From JAHDBG01 sp963922685 (lineage in GTDB: Bacteria; Pseudomonadota; Gammaproteobacteria; Chromatiales; Chromatiaceae): a DNA stretch of 64,000 nucleotides. Shown here in pieces: positions 17,829 to 26,939 of this stretch. The notes under the pieces are model-generated. The model saw nothing but the letters and a program-made list of their open reading frames with translations, was not told where the DNA came from and did not search any database. The stretch spans positions 4,115-68,114 of the forward strand of contig CAWUJM010000003.1 in assembly GCA_963922685.1 (NCBI GenBank), given 5' to 3'. A program made the position numbers and the translations under genes. Within the stretch, counting starts at the first letter, position 1. Each line of letters opens with the position of its first letter.

Positions 17829-18014
17829 ATGCCGACCTGGTTACAGATTGGTTCTGCACTACTCATTGTCGGCCTGTTGGTATTTTTATGGCCGCAGGCG
17901 AAACACTGGATGAAAAACAGTCCGGCGGCTCAGCCCGGCGACTGGTTCGGCCTGATTCTGCCCCTTATCGGCCTGGTATTGTTTGTGATGTTTCTGATTG
18001 CATCAGTACGCTAA
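17829..18014 (+). CDS. Small two-helix membrane protein
   Basis: A 61-residue protein with two hydrophobic helices (about 4-22 and 40-59) separated by a short polar loop (KHWMKNSPAAQPGDW). A good SD (ggag at about 17817) precedes the ATG. It resembles small DUF2905-like proteins by size and layout. Its function is unknown. It may be co-transcribed with fmt. Confidence 0.65.
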   Translation: MPTWLQIGSALLIVGLLVFLWPQAKHWMKNSPAAQPGDWFGLILPLIGLVLFVMFLIASVR

Positions 18015-18033
18015 CTGAGCGTTGAGCCGGGGT

Positions 18034-18405
18034 GTAGTGGTCTAATAATGTCGTACCATTTGAAGGGGGTTTTACCCCCTTTCTTGCCAAACACCGACAT
18101 CAGGAGATTAATCTCATGCCACGGAAATCTTATCCACCCGAGTTTAAGCAGGAAACAGCCAGTCTGGTTCTTCTCTGGATCATGGCTATACCCGAAAAGC
18201 CGCCGCAGAAGCCATGGGGGTCAGTCACACGGCGTTAGATCGTTGGGTCAGACAACTGAGCCAGGAACATAACGGTGAAACCCTCGAAAAAGGCCAGGCC
18301 ATTACAGAAACGCAGCGTGAGATACAAGATCTGAAGGCCCGGATCAGGCGATTAGAGCGGGAGAAAGCCATCTTAAAAAAGGCTACAGCACTCTTGATGT
18401 CGGAA
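18034..18405 (+). mobile_element. IS3-family remnant (orfA only)
   Basis: The left edge appears near tgtagtggtctaata at 18034, followed by a broken orfA. No orfB or right end is visible, and the homology fades near 18405, so this is a truncated insertion. It borders the AT-rich toxin-antitoxin patch. Confidence 0.6.
18116..18405 (+). pseudogene. IS3-family transposase OrfA, frameshifted and truncated
   Basis: The ATG at 18116 follows an SD (caggag, 18101-18106) and begins MPRKSYPPEFKQETASLVL, the helix-turn-helix transposase start. A small duplication near 18170 (ttct repeated) shifts the frame. The second half continues in another frame as DHGYTRKAAAEAMGVSHTAL, followed by the leucine-zipper part REIQDLKARIRRLEREKAIL. 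The catalytic OrfB is missing, so it cannot transpose by itself. Confidence 0.8.
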
Positions 18406-18591
18406 ATGACCAACGTACTCTTGGATAATGATATTGAAGGCTGTAAAACAACTGAATCTTTGATAGATGAAACCCAGGACATTCCAGTGTATGATAAGTC
18501 TGGTTTGTATGGGGGGGTATAAAGATTTCAATGAAATGCTAATGGATAGGGCTTCTGTTAGTTTCAGGAAGAAAATTAATTCTGGTTTTTA

Positions 18592-18960
18592 TTATGACAA
18601 AATACGCAAGTAATCAGATAGTTCTATTGCATCTATTAAACCTTCAGCTACTTTAATGATAATTTCCCCTATTTCCTCAGTATCAAATTTTAATGTAATC
18701 CCATTTCTACGCAGAACTGTATCCATTGCAATAAATGCTGTTCTTTTGTTTGCATCATTAAACGCATGACCAACAGCAATGACTACAGCATAAGTAGCTG
18801 CCAGATCATATGTGTCTTTAATTGTTCCGTAAAGAATACGGTTTTTGACACGATTAACAACTGAATCAATAGATTTATTGGCAGATAATCCTTGTAGTTC
18901 CTGGGGTTTAATACATTTTTCATGGATATTAAGTACATCTTTGGTACTAAGAAGCTTCAT
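18592..18960 (-). CDS. Doc-like Fic-family toxin
   Basis: A 122-residue Fic/Doc-fold protein. The active-site motif is HAFNDANKRTAF (HxFxDANKR), about residues 65-76. Doc phosphorylates and inactivates EF-Tu; the compact size and the absence of an inhibitory helix inside the protein fit a Doc toxin. Its partner antitoxin gene lies 1 bp upstream on the same strand. The region is clearly more AT-rich than its surroundings, suggesting horizontal acquisition. Confidence 0.85.
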   Translation of the reverse strand: MKLLSTKDVLNIHEKCIKPQELQGLSANKSIDSVVNRVKNRILYGTIKDTYDLAATYAVVIAVGHAFNDANKRTAFIAMDTVLRRNGITLKFDTEEIGEIIIKVAEGLIDAIELSDYLRILS

Positions 18961-18961
18961 T

Positions 18962-19198
18962 TCACTTGTTTTTTAGATAATCAAGTACACCTTGATTTTG
19001 TTTAATAGATTCATCAACAGTTTTTTGGATATCTGAATTGCCAGCATAGCCCTCAACTACATGTTTTGGTAAAAAATAATCCAAGGTAGTGTTGTCATCC
19101 AACGAATCTGCTGGTGAATCCACTATTTCAGTGAGAATACTAGCACTTTTTTGTGCTTTTCCTGAAGACAAGGTTTTTTTAGTTAATAATTCTTTCAT
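18962..19198 (-). CDS. Putative antitoxin of the Doc-like toxin, unrecognised family
   Basis: A 78-residue protein beginning MKELLTKKTLSSGKAQKSAS. The ATG at 19198 is chosen over an in-frame TTG at 19204 and follows an AGGA. The gene ends 1 bp before the toxin, the usual antitoxin-first order. It does not show the Phd/YefM N-terminal fold; the C-terminal half is charged and could be the toxin-neutralising segment. The antitoxin role is inferred from position. Confidence 0.6.
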   Translation of the reverse strand: MKELLTKKTLSSGKAQKSASILTEIVDSPADSLDDNTTLDYFLPKHVVEGYAGNSDIQKTVDESIKQNQGVLDYLKNK

Positions 19199-19388
19199 TT
19201 CCAAATTTCCTATAAGTTACCTGATAATTGCTTTTTGTCAAATGATTTGAGTTTCTGGAGTTTTAGAAAATCAAAAAACGACTTGATATAGTGTAAAAGC
19301 CTGATTTAGGTATTGCTTTTGAACGCAAAGGCTATTAGGGCTCGGTCTCTGGAGAGGTATTTGTCTGATACAGTTTAAGGAGACCACC

Positions 19389-19475
19389 ATGAATGCTGCC
19401 ACCTACGATCAGGTTCCGAAAGAACTGTGTGACTGGATTACGGTATTAGCCCACTACAGGTTTGATTTCTCGTAG
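19389..19475 (+). other. Possible remnant ORF (28 codons) of an insertion sequence
   Basis: A short ORF (starting MNAATYDQVPKELCDW) with a good SD (aaggag, 19377-19382) that runs into a stop at 19473. It looks like the first part of a larger protein, perhaps of an IS, cut off before dgt. The rest of 19205-19505 shows no gene. Confidence 0.3.
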
Positions 19476-19505
19476 CTTGCGGAGGGGTTCTTCATTTTCA
19501 TCCGC

Positions 19506-20870
19506 TTACCTGTCGGGCAGGGCAATGCCGGTGATCTTTTTGTACAGTGCGACAGCATAAGAGTCGGTCATACCGGAAATGAAATCGGTCAGGTGCAGCA
19601 ACCGGGTGTAGGGCGTCGCAGTCGGGTGATCCGGTGGCAGGATAAATTGTGCGGGTATCAGTTTGATCAGCATCCGGCTGTGTGCACTGGCCCCGGTACC
19701 ATGCTGCGCCACGTCGTCAATGACCGGGAGAAAATAATTCAGCAGATCGCCGATGACCCGGAAGCCGGCAGCCTGGATTTCAACCACTTCCGGTGCGCAA
19801 TAGATGTGTGTCCGGGCCAGATGTAACAATTCGTCCAGCTGTGCCCGGCAATTGAACTGATCTGAGAGTGGCTGATCCATCTGACCCTGCCGGATGGCCG
19901 TGGCCTGATCCAGAAAGCAGCTGGCAGCCTGTTTAATCATTGCACCAATCGTCTTTGCCCGTAAAAACTCAATCCGGTCTTTGCGTTCACAGATATGTTG
20001 CAGGCGATCTCTGGCCGGATCCTGCGCAGGCAGCAATGCACTCAGCGCGTCTGCGGCGGTATCATAGGTCAGATGTCCCAGGCGGTAGCCGTCTTCTATA
20101 TCAATGATGCGGTAGGCAATGTCATCGGCAGCCTCGACCAGAAATGCCAGCGGATGCCGGTGCCAGGCCTGAGTATGGTCGGGATGCGGGATCAGGCCAG
20201 TCGCTGCTGCGATCTGTTTGAATAAGTCAGAATCAGCGACATGGATGCCATGTTTTTTTGCACTGACCCCGAATAATGCCGGGCCGGTCAGATGAGCCGT
20301 ACGAGGGTATTTGCTGAAGGTAGCCAGGGTGGCACAGGTCAGTTGCAGACCGCCGGCATTGTCCGGATTCTGTAGTCGGGTGATGATGCGCAGGCCTTGA
20401 GCATTGCCCTCGAACGCCAGAAAATCGGCCTGTTCGTGCTCGCTCAGCCGGGCCAGATAGTGCCGGGCACAGGGTGAGGTGCTGGCCCAGTGGCGAATGG
20501 CTTCTTCACCTGAATGGCCGAATGGTGGATTGCCGATGTCATGTGCCAGACAGGCAGCAGCGCAGATGTTGCCGATATCCGTGGCCCGGGTGTCTGCCAG
20601 ATCGTGCGGGTGACGCTCAATCAGGGTCTGGCCGACCCGGGTACCGAGTGATCGGCCAATGCTGGAGGCCTCCAGGCTATGGGTCAGCCGGGTGCGCACA
20701 TAATCTATCTTGGAGAGGGGAAAGACCTGCGTTTTGTCCTGCAGACGGCGGAACGCCGAGCAGAAAATGATCCGGTCAAAATCACGCTGGTAATCCGTGC
20801 GCAGCGGATCGTCTGCAGGCTTGCTGGCCGTGCCGAGGCGTTGTGGTGTGAGGAGGTGCGTCCAGGACAT
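19506..20870 (-). CDS. dgt: dGTP triphosphohydrolase-like protein
   Basis: A 454-residue HD-domain enzyme of the dGTPase family, which cleaves dNTPs to the nucleoside and triphosphate. The substrate-site start is TDYQRDFDRIIFCSAFRRLQ; the metal-binding HD motifs are THSLEASSIGRSLG, CLAHDIGNPPFGHSGE, and DDIAYRIIDIEDG. It is the last gene of a leftward run nadE-mutM-dgt with spacings of 3 and 5 bp. Confidence 0.9.
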   Translation of the reverse strand: MSWTHLLTPQRLGTASKPADDPLRTDYQRDFDRIIFCSAFRRLQDKTQVFPLSKIDYVRTRLTHSLEASSIGRSLGTRVGQTLIERHPHDLADTRATDIGNICAAACLAHDIGNPPFGHSGEEAIRHWASTSPCARHYLARLSEHEQADFLAFEGNAQGLRIITRLQNPDNAGGLQLTCATLATFSKYPRTAHLTGPALFGVSAKKHGIHVADSDLFKQIAAATGLIPHPDHTQAWHRHPLAFLVEAADDIAYRIIDIEDGYRLGHLTYDTAADALSALLPAQDPARDRLQHICERKDRIEFLRAKTIGAMIKQAASCFLDQATAIRQGQMDQPLSDQFNCRAQLDELLHLARTHIYCAPEVVEIQAAGFRVIGDLLNYFLPVIDDVAQHGTGASAHSRMLIKLIPAQFILPPDHPTATPYTRLLHLTDFISGMTDSYAVALYKKITGIALPDR

Positions 20871-20875
20871 GGATA

Positions 20876-21688
20876 TCAGTGTTGGCAGTGAGGGCAGTAG
20901 ACGCTGCTGCGCTGACCGATGCGTTGCATCCGCAGTCGGGTCTGGCAGCGAGGACAGGGTTCGTCGGCACGTCCGTAGACCTGCAGCTGGTGCCGGAAAT
21001 AGCCCGGCTTGCCATCTTCCTGCTGAAAATCACGCAGGGTGGTGCCGCCCTGATCTATTGCTGTACTGAGTATCTGCCGGATTGCGGCAACTAGCCGGTT
21101 CAGTCGGACCCGGGCGATGCGGTATGCAGCGCGATTCGGATGGATTCCGGCAGCGTATAAGGCCTCAGTTGCATAGATGTTACCGACGCCGACTACGATT
21201 TTTCCATCCATCAGGACTGTCTTGATCGCTGTCCGGCGTTGCCGGGTGCAGGCATACAGGTAGTCGGTGTGAAAGGCCGGACTGAGTGGTTCCGGGCCCA
21301 GATGGCGGAGCAGGGGATGCTGGTCTGGAGAGGTATCAGTCCAGAGTACAGCACCGAACCGGCGCGGATCACGCAGTCGCAGACAGTGTGAGCTGAACCG
21401 GATATCCAGATGGTCGTGGGTTTGCGGGGGGGTGTCGATGGGCAGGACACGCAGACTGCCGGACATACCCAGATGAATCAGCAGGGTGCCTGCCGTGTCG
21501 CAGGTCAGCAGAAGATATTTTGCGCGACGGCTGATCTGCTGCACGGTGCGGCCTGGCAATAAGGTTGCCAGGTCGGGCAGGGGCCAGCGCAGGGTCTGGC
21601 GACGTACGATCACACTGGTGATCGTACGTCCGGTCAGGTACGGGCTGATACCGCGCCGGGTGGTTTCGACCTCAGGCAGTTCCGGCAC
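20876..21688 (-). CDS. mutM: Formamidopyrimidine-DNA glycosylase
   Basis: MutM (Fpg) removes 8-oxoguanine from DNA. The catalytic N-terminal PELPEVETTRRGI is intact, and the C-terminal zinc finger has its four cysteines (CPRCQTRLRM...YCPHCQ). The length of 270 residues is normal. It is 3 bp downstream of nadE. Confidence 0.96.
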   Translation of the reverse strand: MPELPEVETTRRGISPYLTGRTITSVIVRRQTLRWPLPDLATLLPGRTVQQISRRAKYLLLTCDTAGTLLIHLGMSGSLRVLPIDTPPQTHDHLDIRFSSHCLRLRDPRRFGAVLWTDTSPDQHPLLRHLGPEPLSPAFHTDYLYACTRQRRTAIKTVLMDGKIVVGVGNIYATEALYAAGIHPNRAAYRIARVRLNRLVAAIRQILSTAIDQGGTTLRDFQQEDGKPGYFRHQLQVYGRADEPCPRCQTRLRMQRIGQRSSVYCPHCQH

Positions 21689-21691
21689 TGG

Positions 21692-23284
21692 CTAAAATCC
21701 GTTGGTGATCGGATAGCGTCGTTCCCGTCCGAAGGCGTGTCGGGTGATCCTGATGCCAGGCGCAGCTTGGCGTCGTTTGTATTCGTTACGGTCTATCAGA
21801 CGGGTGATATGCCGGACTGTTGCTGCATCCAGACCATCTGCAATAATTTGTGCAGCTGATTCGGCCTGTGTGACATAACGTTCAATGATCGTATCCAGAA
21901 CCGCATAATCCGGCAGGCTGTCGCTGTCCCGCTGATCCGGGCGCAGCTCGGCAGAGGGCGGGCGTTCCAGCACACGTTGCGGAATCACCGGATCAGATTG
22001 GTTGCGCCAGCGAGCCAGTGCATACACGAGCTGTTTGGAAACGTCTTTCAGTGGCGCAAATCCGCCATTCATGTCGCCGTACAAGGTGGCATAACCGACT
22101 GCGAGTTCACTTTTGTTGCCTGTCGTCAGTAACAGTGCGCCGGTCTTGTTGCTGATGGCCATCAGGATCAGGCCCCGGCAACGGGCCTGGATGTTTTCTT
22201 CGGTCGTGTCGGTCGGCAGGTCGGCAAACAAGGGATCCAGAATCATCCGGAAGGCCTGCACTGCAGACTCAATCGGCAGACTATGATGAATGACGCCTGA
22301 GGTTGTGGCTTGTTCGGCGGCATCCTGATTGCTGATGTCCGCTGTATAGCGGGACGGTAATAAGATGGCCTGCACTGCGTCAGCACCCAGCGCATCCACT
22401 GCAATTGCCAGAGTCAGGGCAGAATCAATGCCGCCGGACAGGCCCAGAATCACCTGCTGAAAGCCGTTTTTGCGCACATAATCGCGGGTGCCGCAGACCA
22501 GTGCCTGATAAGTCGCAGCGAGTGGTGTCGGCAGGGGGAGCAGCGGCTGACAGGGTTGCGGGTTGCCTGCATCATCCAGTGTGACAATGATCTCTGCACT
22601 GGCAAAGGTCGGGGCACGAGTGATCAGTTGACCGGTATTCGCCACGACAAACGAACTGCCATCGAACACCAGTTCGTCCTGTCCGCCAACCTGATTCACA
22701 TACAGGGTATGCCACTGGTGTTGTTGTGCCAGTTGTTGCAGACGGGCTTCACGTTCAGCGGCCTTACCCTGATGAAACGGTGAGGCGTGCAGACTGAGCA
22801 GCCAGTCAGCCCTGGCAGTTGCCTGCATGGCTGGATCGTGCCAGACATCTTCGCAGATGGCGAGCGCAAAGCGGATGCCGGCCTGACAGAAGGTGACTGA
22901 CTGTCTGCCGGTCGCAAAATAACGCCGCTCATCAAATACACCATAGTTCGGCAGTTGCTGCTTGCGGTATTCTGCCAGTATCTGGCCATCGCGGATTGCG
23001 ATGGCCAGATTGTAACGTTGACCGGCCCGCAGGCCGGGGCAGCCGAACACCAGCGTGATACCGGATACCTGTGTCAGCAGTTGCTGTACGGCATGATCCA
23101 CCCGTTGCTGGCAGGCGGGTCGCAATAACAGGTCTTCCGGGGGATAGCCGGTGAGTACCAGTTCCGGGTATACCACCAAGTCAACCTGTTGTGCCCGCAA
23201 TCGTTCGGCACAATCCAGCATCAACTGACAGTTGGCCTCAACAGCACCCACAGTGGGATTGATCTGCGCCAGAGCGATCTGCAT
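21692..23284 (-). CDS. nadE: Glutamine-dependent NAD+ synthetase
   Basis: NadE amidates nicotinic acid adenine dinucleotide to NAD+. The N-terminal nitrilase-like glutaminase domain (about 1-260) has the catalytic cysteine in FALAICEDVWHD. The C-terminal synthetase domain has the ATP loop LGLSGGIDSALTLAIA and STTGNKSE-like TTGNKSELAVGY. The start at 23284 (MQIALAQINPTVG) is preferred over an ATG 12 bp upstream. Its ATG overlaps the TGA of the RES toxin gene (TGATG), so it is translationally coupled to the toxin. mutM and dgt follow. Confidence 0.95.
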   Translation of the reverse strand: MQIALAQINPTVGAVEANCQLMLDCAERLRAQQVDLVVYPELVLTGYPPEDLLLRPACQQRVDHAVQQLLTQVSGITLVFGCPGLRAGQRYNLAIAIRDGQILAEYRKQQLPNYGVFDERRYFATGRQSVTFCQAGIRFALAICEDVWHDPAMQATARADWLLSLHASPFHQGKAAEREARLQQLAQQHQWHTLYVNQVGGQDELVFDGSSFVVANTGQLITRAPTFASAEIIVTLDDAGNPQPCQPLLPLPTPLAATYQALVCGTRDYVRKNGFQQVILGLSGGIDSALTLAIAVDALGADAVQAILLPSRYTADISNQDAAEQATTSGVIHHSLPIESAVQAFRMILDPLFADLPTDTTEENIQARCRGLILMAISNKTGALLLTTGNKSELAVGYATLYGDMNGGFAPLKDVSKQLVYALARWRNQSDPVIPQRVLERPPSAELRPDQRDSDSLPDYAVLDTIIERYVTQAESAAQIIADGLDAATVRHITRLIDRNEYKRRQAAPGIRITRHAFGRERRYPITNGF

Positions 23285-23790
23285 CAGTGGTTGCATCCAT
23301 CATCAGGGGTACCTGATATTCCGGTAAACATCCTCGGGCTATAAATTTCAGATTCGATGTTCGTCAGTTTCAGCTGGTTGTCGGATATATTCTCCGGGTT
23401 GATAATAACACAATCATTGTCAATGACAGGGCTGGCAGCACTTGGCACTATAAATCCGGCATAGTGCGGATTTTGCAGAATTTCTGACCCTGATATCTGA
23501 GTAGATAGCGGGTAAGGATAGTTTTTCCAGTCGTCCGGCAACTCGCTGAGAGTCAGGATTTTTAATGCAGCTTTGTCGCTGATTTCATATATTCCCATTC
23601 TGTAGTGTTCAGGAATCATATGAGGCGACGGTATGTAACTGGCCATTTCGATCATGGCTACTGAAGCACTCAGGGCAAAATACATAACGGGTATGCCCGG
23701 TCGGTTCCATCTGGCACCATTGCGGTAGCTGGCACCAAGTCCGGAATAGTTTTCTAATTGTTCTGATGCGCCAATCCGGAACAGGCGCAT
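23284..23790 (-). CDS. RES-domain toxin
   Basis: RES-domain toxins degrade or use NAD+ and are neutralised by an Xre-type antitoxin. This protein is 168 residues from the ATG at 23790 (MRLFRIGASEQL). It has the RES hallmarks: the early R of LFRI, GARWNRPGIPVMYFA with the conserved arginine and tyrosine, the SVAMIEMASY helix, and a late serine (IVPSAASP). The start overlaps the antitoxin stop as TGATG, and the stop overlaps the nadE start the same way. Confidence 0.85.
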   Translation of the reverse strand: MRLFRIGASEQLENYSGLGASYRNGARWNRPGIPVMYFALSASVAMIEMASYIPSPHMIPEHYRMGIYEISDKAALKILTLSELPDDWKNYPYPLSTQISGSEILQNPHYAGFIVPSAASPVIDNDCVIINPENISDNQLKLTNIESEIYSPRMFTGISGTPDDGCNH

Positions 23791-24215
23791 CAGGAGAATT
23801 CGCCCCACTTGATAGCATTTAAGACCTGGGAAACCCACTTTCTACCCTCAAAGGTATCAAATAAGTCCAGCGGACGTTCATTATTCAGTGCGGGTACACG
23901 TGTATTCAGCCATTCACGCGCAATATCTTTGTTACCGAACACATCAGTCGCCAGTACAAAAATACGCATAGCGTCCAGCAGTTCTTCTGACGTATCACTT
24001 CCCAGTTTTTTGCAGTGGTATACGTGAGCCACGTCTGACAGGCTGACACCAAGTATTTTACTTAATATAGTGCTGTCGCCACATGCCTCAACAAATACCT
24101 TTGCGGCGACGCCGGGAATACCTTCTCTCACTGTGCGAATAAATACCGCGCTATTCGTAAGTGTATTCCCCGGAATCTGCATTTGTACTGCATAATCATG
24201 ATTTGCTTCAGGCAT
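23790..24215 (-). CDS. Xre/MbcA/ParS-type antitoxin
   Basis: A 141-residue protein. The C-terminal half has the DUF2384 layout: ELLDAMRIFVLATDVFGNKDIAREWLNTRVPALN then PLDLFDTFEGRKWVSQVLNAIKWGEFS, which inserts into the RES active site in known complexes. An N-terminal HTH-like part (SKILGVSLSDVAHVY) may bind the promoter. It is the first gene of the run antitoxin-toxin-nadE. Confidence 0.85.
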   Translation of the reverse strand: MPEANHDYAVQMQIPGNTLTNSAVFIRTVREGIPGVAAKVFVEACGDSTILSKILGVSLSDVAHVYHCKKLGSDTSEELLDAMRIFVLATDVFGNKDIAREWLNTRVPALNNERPLDLFDTFEGRKWVSQVLNAIKWGEFS

Positions 24216-24319
24216 AATCAGTTTTTTTCAAGAAAACATGATGCTAAGTAACCGGACGGTAGTAATTTGTATTATCAAGTACTCCAGAATAGTCCGATGT
24301 GAGTTCAAAAATACCGTTT

Positions 24320-24670
24320 CTCCTGCTTCAGCTCAAAGTACCACCTGATACCTCCGGCTACCGCTGTCGGCCATGGAGAGTGAATCGATGGCCGAGAGTC
24401 CCTAAGTAGGCGTCAGGCGCGAGCGTGTGGTCGGAGTCGTTTCAGGACCGGTAGGCTCCCAGACACGGTGAAGACCATTGCAAAGCGCATCCGATACGCC
24501 ATAAAGCCATTTGAGGGAACCTATCATGCCATGTGAACCAGCTGGAAGTATGACATGGTAAGTGGACGCAGGGCGAACCTGGGAAAAACAGAGTTGTCGC
24601 CATTTTACGAGTCCTATCTGGTGGCATAGACGCCACCAGATCTCACGAAGGATAACGCGCGCCCCCTTGT
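24320..24670. other. Non-coding region with structured-RNA appearance, family unknown
   Basis: No gene is seen in this stretch. It contains several short complementary segments (for example tggtggc/gccacca at 24619-24638) and phrases such as gaacctgggaaaaacag that recall domain I of group II introns, but neither domain V nor a reverse transcriptase is present. It could be a decayed retroelement or an uncharacterised RNA. Confidence 0.25.
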
Positions 24671-24682
24671 TCGGCGGCAGTT

Positions 24683-24865
24683 TTACGCCGTTGAATAAAT
24701 TAGAGACTGAAGCACTAACTTTGGCGTTCCTCCAGCGCGAAGTAGTTTTTGCGCAGTAATGGTGAAGCCATGCGTAAAAAGAGCTGCACCAATAGGAATG
24801 CCGCCTTCTTTCAGCCCGATACGAGCTTGGTTAATTGCGACTTCTAACATTTCTTCATATGTCAT
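24683..24865 (-). pseudogene. Cytosine/guanine deaminase-like gene, 5' fragment
   Basis: The first 30 residues (MTYEEMLEVAINQARIGLKE and GGIPIGAALF) match the N-terminus of CDA-fold nucleobase deaminases. The zinc-binding HAE and PCxxC motifs that should follow are missing; the frame instead runs through unrelated sequence to a stop. It is a truncated remnant, probably cut by an insertion next to the structured region. Confidence 0.7.
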
Positions 24866-25005
24866 TTGGCCTACTCACTTGGTTGCAGTTTAAAGGTACT
24901 TCTAAAAACTGGTGCCATATTTTTTGGTGTATGCTGTCGGCTATTAGTCTCGGGTAGTGAGCTAAATGTGTTGTTCATGTAAATGTCAGGCTGAAAACTG
25001 CATAT

Positions 25006-25322
25006 GGGTGCGATTCAAACTGATGTGGTGATCTCAGTGCCAGCGTTATCCGGGTATGGCTCTCCGAGGTACGCCGTAAACCCATCCGTGGGGGCTCGGC
25101 TGCGGCCGTCCAGGCCGCAGACGCCCTCGGAGAGCCATACCCGGATAACGCCTTGCAGCGCAGTAGTTATAACGACCTGCGAGGCTACTTTCAGGATGAG
25201 ACCGCGTCATTCCGCGCGAAGTCGCGGAATCCATAGCCTGGGGAAAGCTGATACTGAAGCTGGGTACCATCAGGTATCGTGTGTCCGGGTATACCAGTGA
25301 CATCAGTTTGAATTGTTCCCCT
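25006..25322. repeat. MITE-like palindromic element, copy 2
   Basis: An element of about 317 bp with inverted ends ATTCAAACTGATGT (left 25013-25026; right complement near 25300-25313). A central palindrome at 25043-25151 has arms of 27 bp that look perfectly complementary, enclosing ctgcggcc-gtcca-ggccgcag. A REP-like sequence lies inside the right half at 25205-25231. It ends just before the serS stop codon. Confidence 0.85.
25205..25231. repeat. REP-like hairpin (host copy)
   Basis: Sequence gtcattccgcgcgaagtcgcggaatc folds as ttccgcg / cgcggaa. Related units occur at about 35,840-35,880, at 52,663-52,690, and, with compensatory changes, in the prophage early module. Confidence 0.7.
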
Positions 25323-25324
25323 CA

Positions 25325-26599
25325 TCAGGGTGCGATAACTGTTGAGCCACCCAGATAGGGTTGCAACACGGTGGGTACCCGGATACTACCATCTGCCTGC
25401 TGATAGTTTTCCAGCACGGCTACCAACGTCCGACCAACTGCCAGGCCAGAGCCGTTCAGTGTGTGCAGTAAGGCTGGCCTGCCGCTGGCGGGATCCCGCC
25501 AGCGGGCCTGTAGCCGCCGGGCCTGAAAATCCAGAAAGTTGGAACAGGATGAGATTTCGCGATATTGGTTCTGGCCCGGCAGCCAGACCTCCAGATCGTA
25601 GGTCTTGCTGGCCGCAAAGCCCAGATCGCCGGTGCACAAGGTCACGACCTGATACGGCAGTTCCAGCTGCTGCAGAATGGCTTCAGCGTGTCCGGTCAGC
25701 ACTTCCAGTGCCCCGGCAGAATCTTCAGGCCGCACTGCCTGCACCAGCTCCACCTTGTCAAACTGGTGTTGCCGGATCATACCGCGGGTATCCCGTCCGT
25801 ATGAACCTGCTTCAGACCGGAAACAGGGGGTGTGTGCGACCCAGCGACAGGGCAGTTGTTCTGCCGGCACAATCTGCTGGCGTAACAAATTGGTTACCGG
25901 TACTTCAGCTGTCGGTATCAGAAACAACGGCATTCCGTCCAGTTGAAACAGATCCTGCTGAAATTTCGGTAACTGGCCTGTGCCATACAGACTGTCTGCA
26001 TTGACCAGACAGGGTACCTGCACTTCGGTATAGCCATGTTCCTGCGTGTGGGTGTCCAGCATGAACTGCGTCAGTGCGCGATGTAATCGCGCTATCTGGC
26101 CCTGCATCACCACAAACCGCGCGCCGGCCAGGGTTGCTGCCCGGTCAAAATCCAGCTGACCCAGATGCGCACCTAAATCAACATGATCCTGCGGCGTAAA
26201 ATCAAATGTCGGCGGTTTTCCCCAGGTTCGCACCACCGGGTTATCCTGCGCCGCATCGCCCGTTGGCACCGAAGCATCCGGCAGATTCGGAATCTGCAGG
26301 CTCAATTGACGTAACTGATCCTGCACCTCATCCAGAGTCTCAGCCGTCTGTTGTAGTCGTCCGCCCAGATCTGCGACCTGATCCAGCAGGGGCTGGATGG
26401 CTTCTCCGCGCGCCTTTGCCTGCCCGATCTGTTTCGACCGGGTATTACGTTCGTTCTGTAATTGTTGTGTCTCAACCTGAAGTGTCTTACGCCGGGTCTC
26501 CAGTGCTTGAAAATGGCTGATATCCAGCGCAAAGCCACGTTGCGCCAATCGCGTAGCGATAGCAGAGATATCCTGACGCAATAGCGCGGGATCCAGCAT
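25325..26599 (-). CDS. serS: Seryl-tRNA synthetase
   Basis: SerS charges tRNA-Ser (and tRNA-Sec if present). The start is placed at MLDPALLRQD because that is the family N-terminus; the upstream frame extension is not conserved. The N-terminal antiparallel coiled-coil arm (about 30-100) contacts the tRNA long arm. The class II motifs follow: motif 2 FRSEAGSYGRDTRGMIRQHQF and motif 3 NGSGLAVGRTLVAVLEN. The length of 424 residues is normal. It sits between two copies of the palindromic element. Confidence 0.96.
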   Translation of the reverse strand: MLDPALLRQDISAIATRLAQRGFALDISHFQALETRRKTLQVETQQLQNERNTRSKQIGQAKARGEAIQPLLDQVADLGGRLQQTAETLDEVQDQLRQLSLQIPNLPDASVPTGDAAQDNPVVRTWGKPPTFDFTPQDHVDLGAHLGQLDFDRAATLAGARFVVMQGQIARLHRALTQFMLDTHTQEHGYTEVQVPCLVNADSLYGTGQLPKFQQDLFQLDGMPLFLIPTAEVPVTNLLRQQIVPAEQLPCRWVAHTPCFRSEAGSYGRDTRGMIRQHQFDKVELVQAVRPEDSAGALEVLTGHAEAILQQLELPYQVVTLCTGDLGFAASKTYDLEVWLPGQNQYREISSCSNFLDFQARRLQARWRDPASGRPALLHTLNGSGLAVGRTLVAVLENYQQADGSIRVPTVLQPYLGGSTVIAP

Positions 26600-26675
26600 A
26601 ACAATACCTTGCAGAGATGTGTCGTGGTGAGGCTTAAGGTGACTTACAAATACACTGATACCGAACAAGTGATCA

Positions 26676-26886
26676 GGGTTGCGCTTCAAACTGATGTGGT
26701 GATTTGCTACCACAGGTTTCTGGCAAGCGTTATTCTGATCTGCTCTCCGAGGGTCGCCAGAATACCCGTCCTGGGGGCTCGGCTGCGGCCGTCCATGGCC
26801 GCAGACGCCCTCGGAGCGCAGATCAGAATAACGCCCCGTTTTTATGTGCCCCAGCTATTACGCCACATCAGTTTGAATCACACCCC
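26676..26886. repeat. MITE-like palindromic element, copy 3
   Basis: The clearest copy, about 211 bp. Its left end TTCAAACTGATGTGGTG and right end cgccacatcagtttgaa are inverted repeats of about 20-26 bp. The central palindrome (about 26738-26833) has arms gcgttattctgatctg / cagatcagaataacgc and the same inner hairpin as the other copies. It separates serS from the purD-like gene. Confidence 0.88.
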
Positions 26887-26939
26887 GGCAACAAGCTGAG
26901 CGTATCACATATAATGGTATAAATTAATTGCGAGATCGC

